DNA of 64,000 bases from Mantamonas sphyraenae (taxonomy: Eukaryota > CRuMs > Mantamonadidae): NCBI GenBank assembly GCA_026936335.1, contig JAPMXV010000015.1, positions 248,001 to 312,000 on the forward strand, given 5' to 3'. The notes below the pieces were generated by a model. The model was not told where the DNA came from. It searched no databases and saw only the letters and a program-made list of their open reading frames with translations. Positions 10,201 through 19,400 of this stretch are shown piece after piece (the first letter of the stretch is position 1; each line of letters begins with the position of its first letter). The position numbers and the translations under genes were made by a program.

Positions 10201-13200
10201 TTGATGTTCACAGATGCAAATGCCTTGAGGCTTTCGCGCTCGTCTTGTTCCTGGTCAACAAACCCGGAAAGACTGTTGGTGTGTTCCACGGCTTTGGTTT
10301 CCGCGGCCTGGGCACTCGCGATGTGATGCTTCATCATCGGCTGGTGGATTCTCAGCGCATTTTCCAGGTGAGCCCTTCCTTTCTTGGCGTTGTCTTTGAT
10401 GATCTTCTCATTCGCGCGGGCAAGGTTAAACTGTTCTTGATACTTTGACTTGTACAAATCCACCTTTGCCTTTTGGGCAGCCACACTGGCAGACGCAGTG
10501 GCAAGTCGCTGTTTGGTGTCCGCGAAAGCTTTTTCGTAATCGGACTTGGGCATGAGCTGCAGATCAATGATGCGCAGTTGCGTGGCGAGAGTGAGAGCCT
10601 GTTGCCGCAATTGATTCCGATGGATGAAAAGGAACATGGCCAACATCTTGTCTTCGCCTCGAGTCTTGGCAAAGGAAGCACGGAGGCCAGCAACAAAAGC
10701 ATTCCTTCGGGCAGCAAAAAGCTGCTTGCGGACCTTGAAGCGTCGATATTTCAACGCCCATGACCCGACTGCTCGAAGCACACGCTGGTCACTTCTGTCC
10801 ATCCATGATTTGTACTTGTACGAGTCATACTTTGGTTCCTTGCCTTGTCGTCCAGAGGCTTCGTAGTGAATTTCACGATTGGCAACCCCACCGCCAAACT
10901 GCTTCACATCAAAGTCGCATCCGGTGTCCTTTTCAATGCGAGTCCATCGGATGCCCACATTCTTCACCATACTGTCGACGGAGAAGAGACGGTTGCTGTC
11001 CAGGACCTGTTGCGTCCTCTCCGCCTGGGCGTCCAGGACCATCTCGTCGTCCAAGTCTTCCACTGAATCGTCCGTGGGCAACAACATCATGTCTTCCACC
11101 AATTGCGCATCGTCGTTGGCAGCATGCAGCATGTCGTGCATGGCCATGGCGCCCATCGTCTGCGGGGACGCCCAGCCCAGCACATCGTTGCTGTCGCGAA
11201 GCACAGGCATCATGGCAAGCAAGTCTGTTGGGATCATTTCCACCAAGCTGGGATCGGTGTGTCTGTTGACGTTGTTGTCGAGCAGGTCGGTTTCTTGCGC
11301 CGCCCGAGTGGTGACCTTGGCACGCTGGGTGGTGGCTTCGTTTTTGAGTCGCTGAAGCTGCTCACTGGTGGGCATGGGAAACTCCACTTCGTACAGTTTG
11401 TGTTTGTACTCAAGCAATTGCACGGATTCGTCGAGCACCGGTGTCCCGAGCACCTCGATTTCAACGCCAAACTTGGGGCGAAACCCTGCACTGATGGTGA
11501 GGGTGTTGCTCGCGGCCACTCCCTGGTTTTGTTCTTTCTCGTGCTCCTCGGGCTCGTTCAGCTTGATCACGTTGTTGTCGACGGACATACACGACGCAAC
11601 GCCTTGCGGCTGGAACTCGGCGACCACAAAGAACTCCATGGCAAAGTGTGGGCCGCTCACATCGTACAAACGAAACTTGAGCACAGGGCGCACGATGAAC
11701 TCCAGTTCGATGCCACCACAGGGTCGGAAGCCGTGTGGTGGCTTCAACGCGGGTGTGAGCTTCAGCGTCTGCACGGGCTTCAGCTGCACCTTTGTGCCCT
11801 TGAATGTGCCCTCAGCACCGATCGCAATGTTGCCGTTGATGGTTGCACCGAGTTTAAACTGGACGCCCGCTTTCATGGTGAAAGAGACGCCGACGTCGAG
11901 GTCGCCACGTGTGAACACCACCACGGTGACCGGACCGATCTGCACCTGGAACGTGTTGAACAGTTTGGTCAACACGGTCTTTTCGCGAGTCCAGTTCAGC
12001 GTACCCGTGACCTGGGCAAAGGCATCGACGTTGCCGTCGAGCTTGGCACCGACAGTGAACTTGCATCGCTTCAACTTGAACTTCTCCAGGCGGAGAGTCA
12101 GCGTGAAGGTCGGGGAGATCTCTGCCTTGCCTTCGAGGACTCGGATGATGAACTCCACAGACACGGTCACCTTGCCCTTGCCCTTGGTTTCGTCTCCCTT
12201 GTCCTTTTCTGCAATGGTGCCGGAGAAATCTTGTTCTTTGACCTCATACCCGACGCCGGGCAACGTTTCGTCCACGTTGAGCTCCGCCGTGCCTCCGTTC
12301 AGCATGTCAAGAGCAAACTTGGCCATTTGACCAGCAACCCGAACTGCAGTTGCGACGACCTCGCCTACCTGTTTCGCCACCTTGGCTACCACCTTGGCTG
12401 TTGCCTTGACCGCAGCCACGGCCGTTTTGGCCATTTCCTTGGCCTTGTTGATGTACTCGGAGGCCATGTTTTTGACCTTGTTGAGCACATTTTGTGTCAA
12501 ACGCACGGCTTGACTGACCAGATTGGTCATACTCTGCGCCAGACTGTTGATTGCGTTGCCAACCTTGTCGACCAAATGCTGGAATGAGTTCTTGACCGCG
12601 TTCCAGGCATTCTTCAACTGGTCGGAAAGCTCGTTGAAGCCCTGAGAGACGGTGCGAACGACACTGCTGATACCCTTCTTGGCTCTTCTCCATGTACGTC
12701 GGAACCACCCACGATCTTGATCGTGGACGTCGACCAGTGCTTCGTTGTCTTGGGGGTCCTCGGGTTCGTCTTCCAAATCTTCGTCCAAATCTTCGTCAAA
12801 ATCGTCGTCATCGCGCACATCGCTTTCTTGCTCTGAAGTCGGAAACTCATCTTCCAGCTCGTCATCCTTGCCGTCTTCGTCCGAGGATGATTGAAAAGCC
12901 GAGACGATGTCGAAATCGCTGGCGTCCACGTCGACTCCTTGGATGCGTGCCTCGGCGACACCTTGGGCCATCAAGCGCGCAGCGTCCAGCACGTACTCGC
13001 GGTGCTTGTTGAAGAACTGGCGAGCAGTTCCCGTCAGCTTGGCGCCGTACTCATCAGCCAGCGCACGCAGCTTGTGGCTGCTGGGGTCGACGTTTGCGAT
13101 CTGCTGCGCTGCCTCCGACACTCGTTTCAGGGCTTCGTGTGCAGATTGATCGTGCGCGTTTGCAGTTGCCACGTAGGTGTGGTCGTGCACCATGTCACGA

Positions 13201-14261
13201 AGCAGCTGCTGCTGCTCGTAGTTGCGTGCTGCCTTGCTGCGATCGCGCACAATGCCAGTCTGCACGTCCTTGATCAGATCAGACACGTCCGTGATCTCTA
13301 CGTGAGTGGTGGCTTCTTCCAGTGCGTCTTCCAGGTCGGCGTTGGCCACTCGCAGATGGTACGGCATGTCCTGTTTGTTGCAAGTCAGCTGCATACCCTT
13401 CTGCCATGGTTGAGCGCCATGGGGATGTTGCACGGCGGTGATCTTGTAGATGCCCGTGGCAATGGAAAACACAGAGCCAACCTCGATGTGTTGGCTGTGC
13501 GCCTGCATGAATTCACACGTGGCGCTGAAAACGCCGTCGCGCGCGTCGCCACCTTCCGGCAGCAGACCCTGTCGCACGAGATCCTCCATGGAACCAGCGT
13601 GCTTCATGAACGTGTACTCGTCCATGTCTTCCACCAAGCCGTTGGCCTGGTGGAATGGCATGTCTCCATCGACGTCGCTGACGTCTTCGTTTGGCGCCAC
13701 GTCAAACTCGTACTCGCCCGATGGGTTGGCATGTGCACGCTGCATGTGCTCCCCCATATGCTTCCCAATCATACTCAGAGTGCCTGAGGGAGAGAGAGCA
13801 TTCACGGGTTTCGCCACACGAGCCAGATGCTCGTGCAAGGGCGAAACGATCTGGAAGAACGCCGCATGTGGGACAACCTTTCCACGCACAAAGGTGCGCA
13901 CAAGCGATGTGCCCTGCAGCGACGCATGCACGGGGTGCTCTCTGAACACCCGATGCGTTGCGTCGGACACTGAGCCGTCGTCGAAGCCGGTGTTCTTCCG
14001 ATAGAGTTCCAGCGAAAAAAAGTCCTCTTCCGAAATTTTCTCGGGGTCCAGTACCACAGCTGGACCTGCGTTGGTCAGGGTGCCCTTCTGAAAGCGTGCA
14101 CGGAGATCCTTCTGAGATGATGGGGTGTCTAGTTGGGTGTCAGGAGCGTTGCGATTCGAGCGATGGACGCCAGGAGGGCCAATTGTCGGGAGAAATGTCC
14201 AGACGCGAATTTTGGATGGGAAAGTGCTGAATTGGTCACTCACATGGAACACCTGGTCCAC
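7236..14261 (-). CDS. Giant unrecognised protein with six Cys modules and four 132-residue C-terminal repeats
   Basis: An open frame of 2341 codons; I do not recognise the family. Visible parts in order: a helical N-terminus; an acidic Asp/Glu tract (residues about 464-514); Lys/Ala/Val-rich amphipathic helices (about 520-650) resembling membrane-surface or LEA-type helices; a beta-rich region (about 657-960); long charged helices (about 1130-1450); six Cys modules of about 48 residues with the theme CPxGYxxxxxxR...CC (about 1477-1797); and four tandem repeats (about 1800-2333) each carrying NHHCHVNGK and ACLLTGYVGR. The annotated left end of the frame is uncertain: a GTGAGT donor lies at about 14243 on this strand and an acceptor CTCAG near 14119, so the first exon is probably upstream and the first 45 or so codons may be intron. 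No signal peptide was found. Confidence 0.7.
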   Translation of the reverse strand: MDQVFHVSDQFSTFPSKIRVWTFLPTIGPPGVHRSNRNAPDTQLDTPSSQKDLRARFQKGTLTNAGPAVVLDPEKISEEDFFSLELYRKNTGFDDGSVSDATHRVFREHPVHASLQGTSLVRTFVRGKVVPHAAFFQIVSPLHEHLARVAKPVNALSPSGTLSMIGKHMGEHMQRAHANPSGEYEFDVAPNEDVSDVDGDMPFHQANGLVEDMDEYTFMKHAGSMEDLVRQGLLPEGGDARDGVFSATCEFMQAHSQHIEVGSVFSIATGIYKITAVQHPHGAQPWQKGMQLTCNKQDMPYHLRVANADLEDALEEATTHVEITDVSDLIKDVQTGIVRDRSKAARNYEQQQLLRDMVHDHTYVATANAHDQSAHEALKRVSEAAQQIANVDPSSHKLRALADEYGAKLTGTARQFFNKHREYVLDAARLMAQGVAEARIQGVDVDASDFDIVSAFQSSSDEDGKDDELEDEFPTSEQESDVRDDDDFDEDLDEDLEDEPEDPQDNEALVDVHDQDRGWFRRTWRRAKKGISSVVRTVSQGFNELSDQLKNAWNAVKNSFQHLVDKVGNAINSLAQSMTNLVSQAVRLTQNVLNKVKNMASEYINKAKEMAKTAVAAVKATAKVVAKVAKQVGEVVATAVRVAGQMAKFALDMLNGGTAELNVDETLPGVGYEVKEQDFSGTIAEKDKGDETKGKGKVTVSVEFIIRVLEGKAEISPTFTLTLRLEKFKLKRCKFTVGAKLDGNVDAFAQVTGTLNWTREKTVLTKLFNTFQVQIGPVTVVVFTRGDLDVGVSFTMKAGVQFKLGATINGNIAIGAEGTFKGTKVQLKPVQTLKLTPALKPPHGFRPCGGIELEFIVRPVLKFRLYDVSGPHFAMEFFVVAEFQPQGVASCMSVDNNVIKLNEPEEHEKEQNQGVAASNTLTISAGFRPKFGVEIEVLGTPVLDESVQLLEYKHKLYEVEFPMPTSEQLQRLKNEATTQRAKVTTRAAQETDLLDNNVNRHTDPSLVEMIPTDLLAMMPVLRDSNDVLGWASPQTMGAMAMHDMLHAANDDAQLVEDMMLLPTDDSVEDLDDEMVLDAQAERTQQVLDSNRLFSVDSMVKNVGIRWTRIEKDTGCDFDVKQFGGGVANREIHYEASGRQGKEPKYDSYKYKSWMDRSDQRVLRAVGSWALKYRRFKVRKQLFAARRNAFVAGLRASFAKTRGEDKMLAMFLFIHRNQLRQQALTLATQLRIIDLQLMPKSDYEKAFADTKQRLATASASVAAQKAKVDLYKSKYQEQFNLARANEKIIKDNAKKGRAHLENALRIHQPMMKHHIASAQAAETKAVEHTNSLSGFVDQEQDERESLKAFASVNIKRASDKGSRDAKAKLKAMFSTPKMLELRKDARKAQRIRGVAIADLMRLKTLHISEARRTRMRDMIRTMLVDTRKALDKYWNEVNHMLHIARQQGVHKVDGVLVVPSPTAREKQNRDAWARGAFKCYNSNWAASFDRGGLSRCKARSIVSGLTRSACNTLECLEGASCCSVHSKRNEYSLTGSFATKGFYGCSLPGYGIAGFKRVGWCSTLRCMTGLRCVDGLNENKCKNIEVSFTRKGTFSCPAGYGLKAIRRGSNGKNDGLSAVDQFKCCELQDRAPSEAQSTAPVTCKRGNWALSMDRAGVSECPRGYAVHSLFRSSTGKLQGLEWADCCTRNKLNVQTVEADWTKTLSKQGWSSCPAGYSISGFVRGNSNALVGIRKVKCTLGVYKDECKVLSRHMQSQGLYACPSGFGLNAIYRKVASGTMNDITKFKCCKYSAEKMSDPKRQGKMEKARATVRQIHGTVFNQLKRISKHTPSRNHHCHVNGKTEVQRLACLLTGYVGRKEVTSAVVYNSQTAGLFKKAMLAYYDYYKAIGKENVVGGKNHACFGKYHHQWNKRLACLAGSPTQTAEERREEERRKKMEKALATVRQIHDTVFNQLMQISKHTPSRNHHCHVNGKTEVQRLACLLTGYVGRKEVTSAVVYNSQTAGLFKKAMLAYYDYYKAIGKENVVGGKNHACFGKYRHQWNKRLACLAGSPTQTAEERREEERRKKMEKALATVRQTHGTVFNQLKRISKHTPSRNHHCHVNGKTEVQRLACLLTGYVGRKRVTSAVVYNSRTAKMFKHVMHVYYDYYKAIGKENVVGSKNHACFGKYRHQWNKRLACLAGSPTQTAEERRREERAVATVRQTHGMVFNQLMQISKHTPSRNHHCHVNGKTEVQRLACLLTGYVGRKEVTSAVVYNSQTAGLFKKAMLAYYDYYKAIGKENVVGGKNHACFGKYRHQWNKRLACLAGSPTQTAEERRREEERRKEERNKLLKRVWRGRTRW
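7262..8857 (-). repeat. Four coding tandem repeats of about 396 bp
   Basis: The landmark TCTGCCGTCTGTGTGG recurs at 7321, 7699, 8095 and 8491 on the plus strand, giving spacings of 378, 396 and 396. The repeats are nearly identical in DNA and keep the reading frame of the giant gene. The 378-base unit lacks six codons of the Arg/Glu linker (EERRxEERRKKMEKA). High DNA identity points to recent amplification or continuing conversion. Confidence 0.9.
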
Positions 14262-14839
14262 CAGCGGAGGTTGAAGTCACTGCACTGACGCCCGGGATAA
14301 GGGATGGCCATACTGTCCGGATGTCAGCATTTGAAGTTTGAAATGGCCCATTGTCTGCGTGGCGACTTTTCCCTCTCGGTGAAAAAGGCCGTCCCGCGCA
14401 TTTTCTCGTGTCTCGCGTGCATGACAACCCAGAGTCTACTCACAAATGAACAAAGTCATACACACGATATAGAACCGTGAATGGGGGGGATTCATCACTG
14501 CTGTTGCAAACTGGCTACACTTGGTTGATGAACCCGTTTCGATGGGGCTGGCAGCGCATCGCGATTGCATGCTGCTCGGACGCGGCTATTCGCGGTTTCA
14601 TTGTCAATGGATTGGTGCTCACTGACGCCGGATCGTGCGCCACGTGTGACACGGGACGGGGTGTCATCAGGTGAGCCAGTTTGCATTGGGAGAACGGTGT
14701 GGACGGGTGGCACAGCAGCGCGTGGTGTTGACGATGGGCTCTCCGCGCAACAGCGACAGGCTTCTGCACTGGGGTGGGCCAGGAGATGCACCAGAGGGGT
14801 GGCAAGGAGGAAATGTGAGGAATTGAAGGGGGGGGGGGG
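14262..14839. other. Intergenic region upstream of the giant gene
   Basis: No convincing gene. The minus strand from about 14427 to 14243 may hold the 5' exon or leader of the giant gene, because a frame ending at the GTGAGT donor is open there, but no good ATG in that frame decides it. The right end runs into a G homopolymer (about 14828-14839) next to a family relic. Confidence 0.35.
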
Positions 14840-14984
14840 TGGAGGAAGCAATGGAATTGGGTGATGGGTCTGAGGAGGTGCAGGATAGAGGTGGCACTGG
14901 GTGAACAAATCGACAGGGGAATGGTGGACACTGCCGGACGAGGTGATGGACAGGGTGATGCGATGGCTGGTGATGAGTGAGTGA
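14840..14984 (+). pseudogene. 3'-end relic of the LRR family
   Basis: About 145 bases match the C-terminal coding part of the family: GGAGGAAG..TGGGTGATGGGT, AGGATAGAGGTGGCACTGG, then GGAATGGTGGACACTGCCGG and a terminal LPDEVMDRVMRWL reading ending at TGA 14982-14984. The middle has a large internal deletion and the frame is broken. It is followed by a short GTGATGAGTGA repeat (about 14970-15004), then by the next family gene at 15024. Confidence 0.75.
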
Positions 14985-15023
14985 TGAGTGATGAGTGAGT
15001 GATGCCCTGGGGCAGACAATGGA

Positions 15024-16234
15024 ATGTTCGGGTTTGCAACACGCACGAAAACAGGTCTGCTGCGGGCATTGGAAGATGGAGTGGATGATGTGCGTGCATT
15101 CCTTGAAAAGCAACATGGTGCCGTGAGAGTGTGTTGGACAAACGTCACCAAAGAGCAACTGCAGACCATCCAAGAAGCGAGCAAAGGGTTGGAGGTGGAC
15201 GAACTCGAGCTGTGGGGCAAAAACGTGGAACTTTGCACGTTGATTGATTTCCTCACGTGCTTTTTTGCCAATCACAACGATGTCAAGGTGTTGCAGTTGA
15301 CGGACATGCAGTGGGGAGGAGGGAAAGCGGAAGACGAGCAGGCCCTCTTTCAAATGCTCGCCGCAATCGGCGGCTCACTGCGTGTGCTCACTGTGAACTT
15401 CAAGACGATTGCTGGTCAACGGGTCACAGTGTGGGAGGGACTGTTTGACGCCGTGGCCGCTGCTTGCCCCGCTCTGGAAGAGCTGGAAGTCGACAAATTC
15501 ACCCTTGACGCGTCACTGGGTCGCATGCTGCAAGCATGCACACGGTTACGAGCGTTGACACTTGGGAAAACAACAGATGGCAAGGATGATGAGGTGTCAC
15601 ACGAGCTGGGGGAAATGATATCGGCGAGTTCCCTGCGTTCGCTCACGGCATCGTGCCCCGTGACAAACATGGCAGGCATCCTGGCCTGTCCAACCCTGCG
15701 CGAGTTGACCCTAACATCCTTGGTGGCATCTGAAGACGAAGTGGCGGTGTTGGCAGAGGCATTGGAGGGCGGGGGGTCGCAGTTGCGTGTACTGGATTTG
15801 TCCGGCGTGCACGCGACCGCCAAGCTAGTTCTGCAAGCAGGAGCAAAGTTGGACCACGATGGACGCTCAGCGATGATGATGCTGGATGTGTGCAACGCGT
15901 TGCGAGGTCACACACAGTTGGACACACTTGGACTGGGGCTGCCTGTGGACGCAGAAGAGAGCTCGGTGTTGGCAGAAGCGATCACAGGCATGAAGGAGCT
16001 GCGAGAGTGTCGGCTTCCAATGGGAAGCACATCAACTGAAGGGTTGGGCCCGCTGGCCAATGCAATGCGAGTGCACCCGACGCTGGAGCGGGTCAATTGC
16101 GGTTCCATGGTTGTGGCAAACATGTCCATCGAGGTCAGCGACGCACTGTTGGGGATGGTGAGCGAGAACACGCGGCTGCAGTTTGTACTGGGGCCGTGGG
16201 TGCGTTCGCATGCCAACGAGTTTTTGCGCACGTA
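15024..16234 (+). pseudogene. 5' part of an LRR-family gene split by the Fanzor-bearing element
   Basis: The ATG at 15024 starts a family protein (MFGFATRTK) with the N-terminal helical domain (IQEASKG) and all LRRs, reaching the conserved GPW at about 16194 and NEFLRT at 16230-16232. Family similarity then stops exactly where the element begins; the literal frame runs on into element DNA to TAG at 16457. The missing 3' part is found 5.4 kb downstream at 21606-22115. Joining the two through a single TA keeps the frame and gives 572 codons, inside the 571-595 range of its siblings. The gene is broken as it stands, though a truncated LRR protein could still be made. Confidence 0.85.
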
Positions 16235-16260
16235 TTGTGAACGTCAGCGCTCTGTGCACA
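16235..16260 (+). repeat. Left terminal inverted repeat
   Basis: Compared with the reverse complement of 21580-21605, 17 of 26 positions match without gaps: the outer TTG, an internal GCGC, and the inner nine bases CTGTGCACA are identical. The inner TGTGCACA is itself a palindrome. Confidence 0.7.
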
Positions 16261-16423
16261 GCGAAAATTTCAAACAAACTCCACACCAGAAGCCATCACA
16301 AACAGTCACATGCCCACGTCGGGAAAGCGGAGATCAGCATGCTACGGGCAGACCTCGCCACTGTTATGATCTTGTCACGTGGACGTCAAAAGCTGCCTGC
16401 TGCGCGGAGTCGCATCAAACACA

Positions 16424-19400
16424 ATGTCATCATCCAGCAGCCAAGATGACGCCGTAGATGGCATTGTTGAATCCATCTTAGGGCAGCAGGACGTCCTTGC
16501 TGCCAGATCGGTTCGTGTGGACGACTTACCGCCCAGCGTGCTACAGGTTGTTGCTGCGTTCGATGGTGACGCACAAGCGGTTGTCGAGGTTACGATGGAC
16601 GCCACTACCCAAACAAACAAGGTGTGGCGCCCCAGCAAGGCAGTGCTGCTCAAACACATGCGCAAAATGGCTGGAGAGGAGACTGGCGACCTGCCGAGTA
16701 CCGAGCATACCGAGCAAGCGTCTCCGAGCCATTCATTGAACGCCCCTGCCCTGGCAAGCAGGATTTCCGAGGTTGTCGACCCCGGAGGAGACATGGTGGT
16801 GGTCTCCGTGGATGGTGGTGTCCTGTGTAAGGGTTCAGCGACTGGCTGGCGCCATAACACAACGGGCAAACTGACGCCGCTGCACTTTTTCCGCCCCTCC
16901 ATCCACAGACAAGAGTATTTGGCTGCACGCAAACCTGGAGGAGAAAACACAAGAGCAAGTGCGCACGCACATCAAGGCCAAGGCCGACAAAGTCGCATGC
17001 GAGTTGACCGCGTTGCAAACGGAACTTGAAGCGCAAGGTGTCAATGGCGCCGTGATGCTGTTCTTGGATCACCACGCTGCCCCCGAAGACTTTGCAGGCA
17101 TGCAAACCCACTTCAAGGACAAGGTGCATGTTCAGGATCTGTTGAGGCATATGAGCCGCTCCGCATCAAGCAAGAAGCCGCCCAGCTATGAGGTACGTGG
17201 AATTTTGCCCATGTTCTCTCATTTCCCTCGCTCACACCCATCCTCCACCCAGGACATGCTGTGGCAATGCAGGTCGTACCTGACGTATGGCTACTTGCAC
17301 GAGTACCTTTCTCAGTCCATCCAGGAGCACGACTGGGAGGCAACGGAGCCGGCGACCACTGGAGTGTTTTTGTCGCCAGCACCCAAAGAGCTGGACTCTT
17401 TGGAAGCCGAGCAGGCTATGTCTGAATTCTTCTCCGCTCGTTATGGCCATTATCAACACGTATTTGTCCATACCGACTCTGATGTGGCTCGCTTGGCGCC
17501 AGACATCGCAAAGTCATTTTGGAGCGTGCATCCCACAGCACCGCAAAGGGCATACGAGGTGACCCAGTTGACCAGATACAAGCTCAACACCTTCGCTCTG
17601 CTCACCGGGAAGCGCGACGGTATTCCCTTGCGCAACCCTCTCCTGGCGAGGTACTCCAATCTCCTATCCAAGGCGTGCGGCGTTGCGGGCACACAGCTTA
17701 TCGTACCGACGGGCTTCGAGCCCCCGAGCACAGGCAACGATCTCTCTGTCGTTCACATCGACTCTCTCAAGCAGCTGATCGAACACGTGTCGAAGTCATT
17801 CACGGTGAGGGAGAGCAAGCTGCTTGCCGACTACAAAGGCTTGACTGCAGCATCGAAGCGACTGCTCGAGTATGATCTGTATGACAGTGCAGTGTACATG
17901 GACTCTCCTTGGGTGAGTGTGCTTTGCAAGCAACGGAAGAGCGAGCGACTCCAAAACCAAACACTCAAGCCCAACGCCGCCCATTTGAAGGGTGTGTATC
18001 AGCTGATGGTGGAACAAAGCAAGGGCGACAAGGGTGCCATGGTCCGGGCTTTTGTGTCCTTCTTCACGCAGAGCCTGCGGAAAGAGTCGACCGCTCATCT
18101 GATCGATTCCTGGGCAACGTTCTCCAACGCTAAGCGCCAACTGACCTACGTAATCGTCCGACAAGCCTTCTCTGTCGTTGTGGATGAGAGTGGGAATGTG
18201 TTGGATGTTGTGATCGTCGATGGCGAGGAGCCCAAGCGTTTTCACGGGGTCAGTGGGCTGGATACAAGGAACCACAGGAAGACTGGGAGGGCACGGAAGA
18301 CACTGATGGTGTTGAACAACGCGTATGATGTGCTTCTGGATCTGGAAGATGCACACATCGATGCCCAGGACGCAGGCGGTGGTGTCGAGTTTGTGGTGGG
18401 AGACACGCCTCAAGGCGACAACCGCTCTCCCACGCACACATGCACCGTGCTTGGGGACGCCCAAGGGGTCGCAGAGGAGGCCAGGCACCTGTTGGAGCGT
18501 CTCAAAGCTTCAGTAAGCCTGCAAGTGAGGATTACGATCAAGTCGACCCGGCTGACGCACGTTTGCGTGATGGAACTTGAGTGCGGCGACGACGTCGTTT
18601 CAAGCGCCTTTTGCGATAGCATGGCCAACTACTGGGACACAGTCGACGCTGACCTCATTGAACAGGCCCTGTTGCTCCGCGACAAGATGTACACAGCCAC
18701 GTTGGACAAGGCCACGCGCAAGCGGCTCAAAGCAAACGCACGTGGCCATGGCCTGCTACCTCTGTACCACTCGCTGTTGTACAGAAAGCAGCGTCGCATG
18801 AGCGCCAGCGAGAAGCGCGAGGAGGGTCTGCGAACCCTTGAAGCAGACACGCTTGCATTGTTTGCCCGCCGCCTTTCCAAAATCGGCTCCAAAGACGTGC
18901 TCGCTGCCTTTGCAGAGGTCGGTGCATTGGACACAAAGACGGCACCGGATCACCTGTGTGGTCTGGTGGACTCGGACGTCTCCATCATCCCTCTGAAGGC
19001 CGATGTCGCCAGCAGCAAGGGCGCTGAATGGTCGGAAGAGACGAAGGGCGTTGTTGCGGAGCTTTCGGCTGCGACACACGCGTTTGCGAGTGCAACACTG
19101 GTGATGTTGAACGCATTTGTGCGTCTTCTTCCTTATCTCCTGCAGGACGCCATTCGCTCTGTTCCAAAGAAGCGTTCATCACGAGCTGGAGTCGCAGGAT
19201 CTGGAGTGCAGGTCGATTCTCCGCTGTGGACTCTGCAATTGGGCAAGCTGACGAGAGGTGTTGCGAACGCGCTGGCACAGAGCCACGATGGCCAGGTGTT
19301 GGTGCTTGACGTGCAGGCCGCAGGACGTGCAGCAGGGTGGAGTTCAAACGAGAACTGGTCGTTCAAGAAGATTCCGTCTGCGATCCATTTTGTGGATGAC

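Noticed and set aside
10760-12587. Long plus-strand frames (for example 494 codons) across the giant minus-strand gene
   Set aside because: They are antisense shadows; the minus frame is continuous for more than 2300 codons with repeated modules.
16379-17029. A separate 216-codon gene before the Fanzor-like frame
   Set aside because: A GT-AG intron (16827-16908) joins its first 134 codons in exact phase to the downstream frame, so it is the first exon.
18130-18260. Alternative RuvC-I site around SVVVDESGNVLDVVIVDG
   Set aside because: It has a strand-Asp look but lies about 1000 residues before the zinc ribbon; the LILDGGK site is at normal spacing. Not excluded, only less likely.
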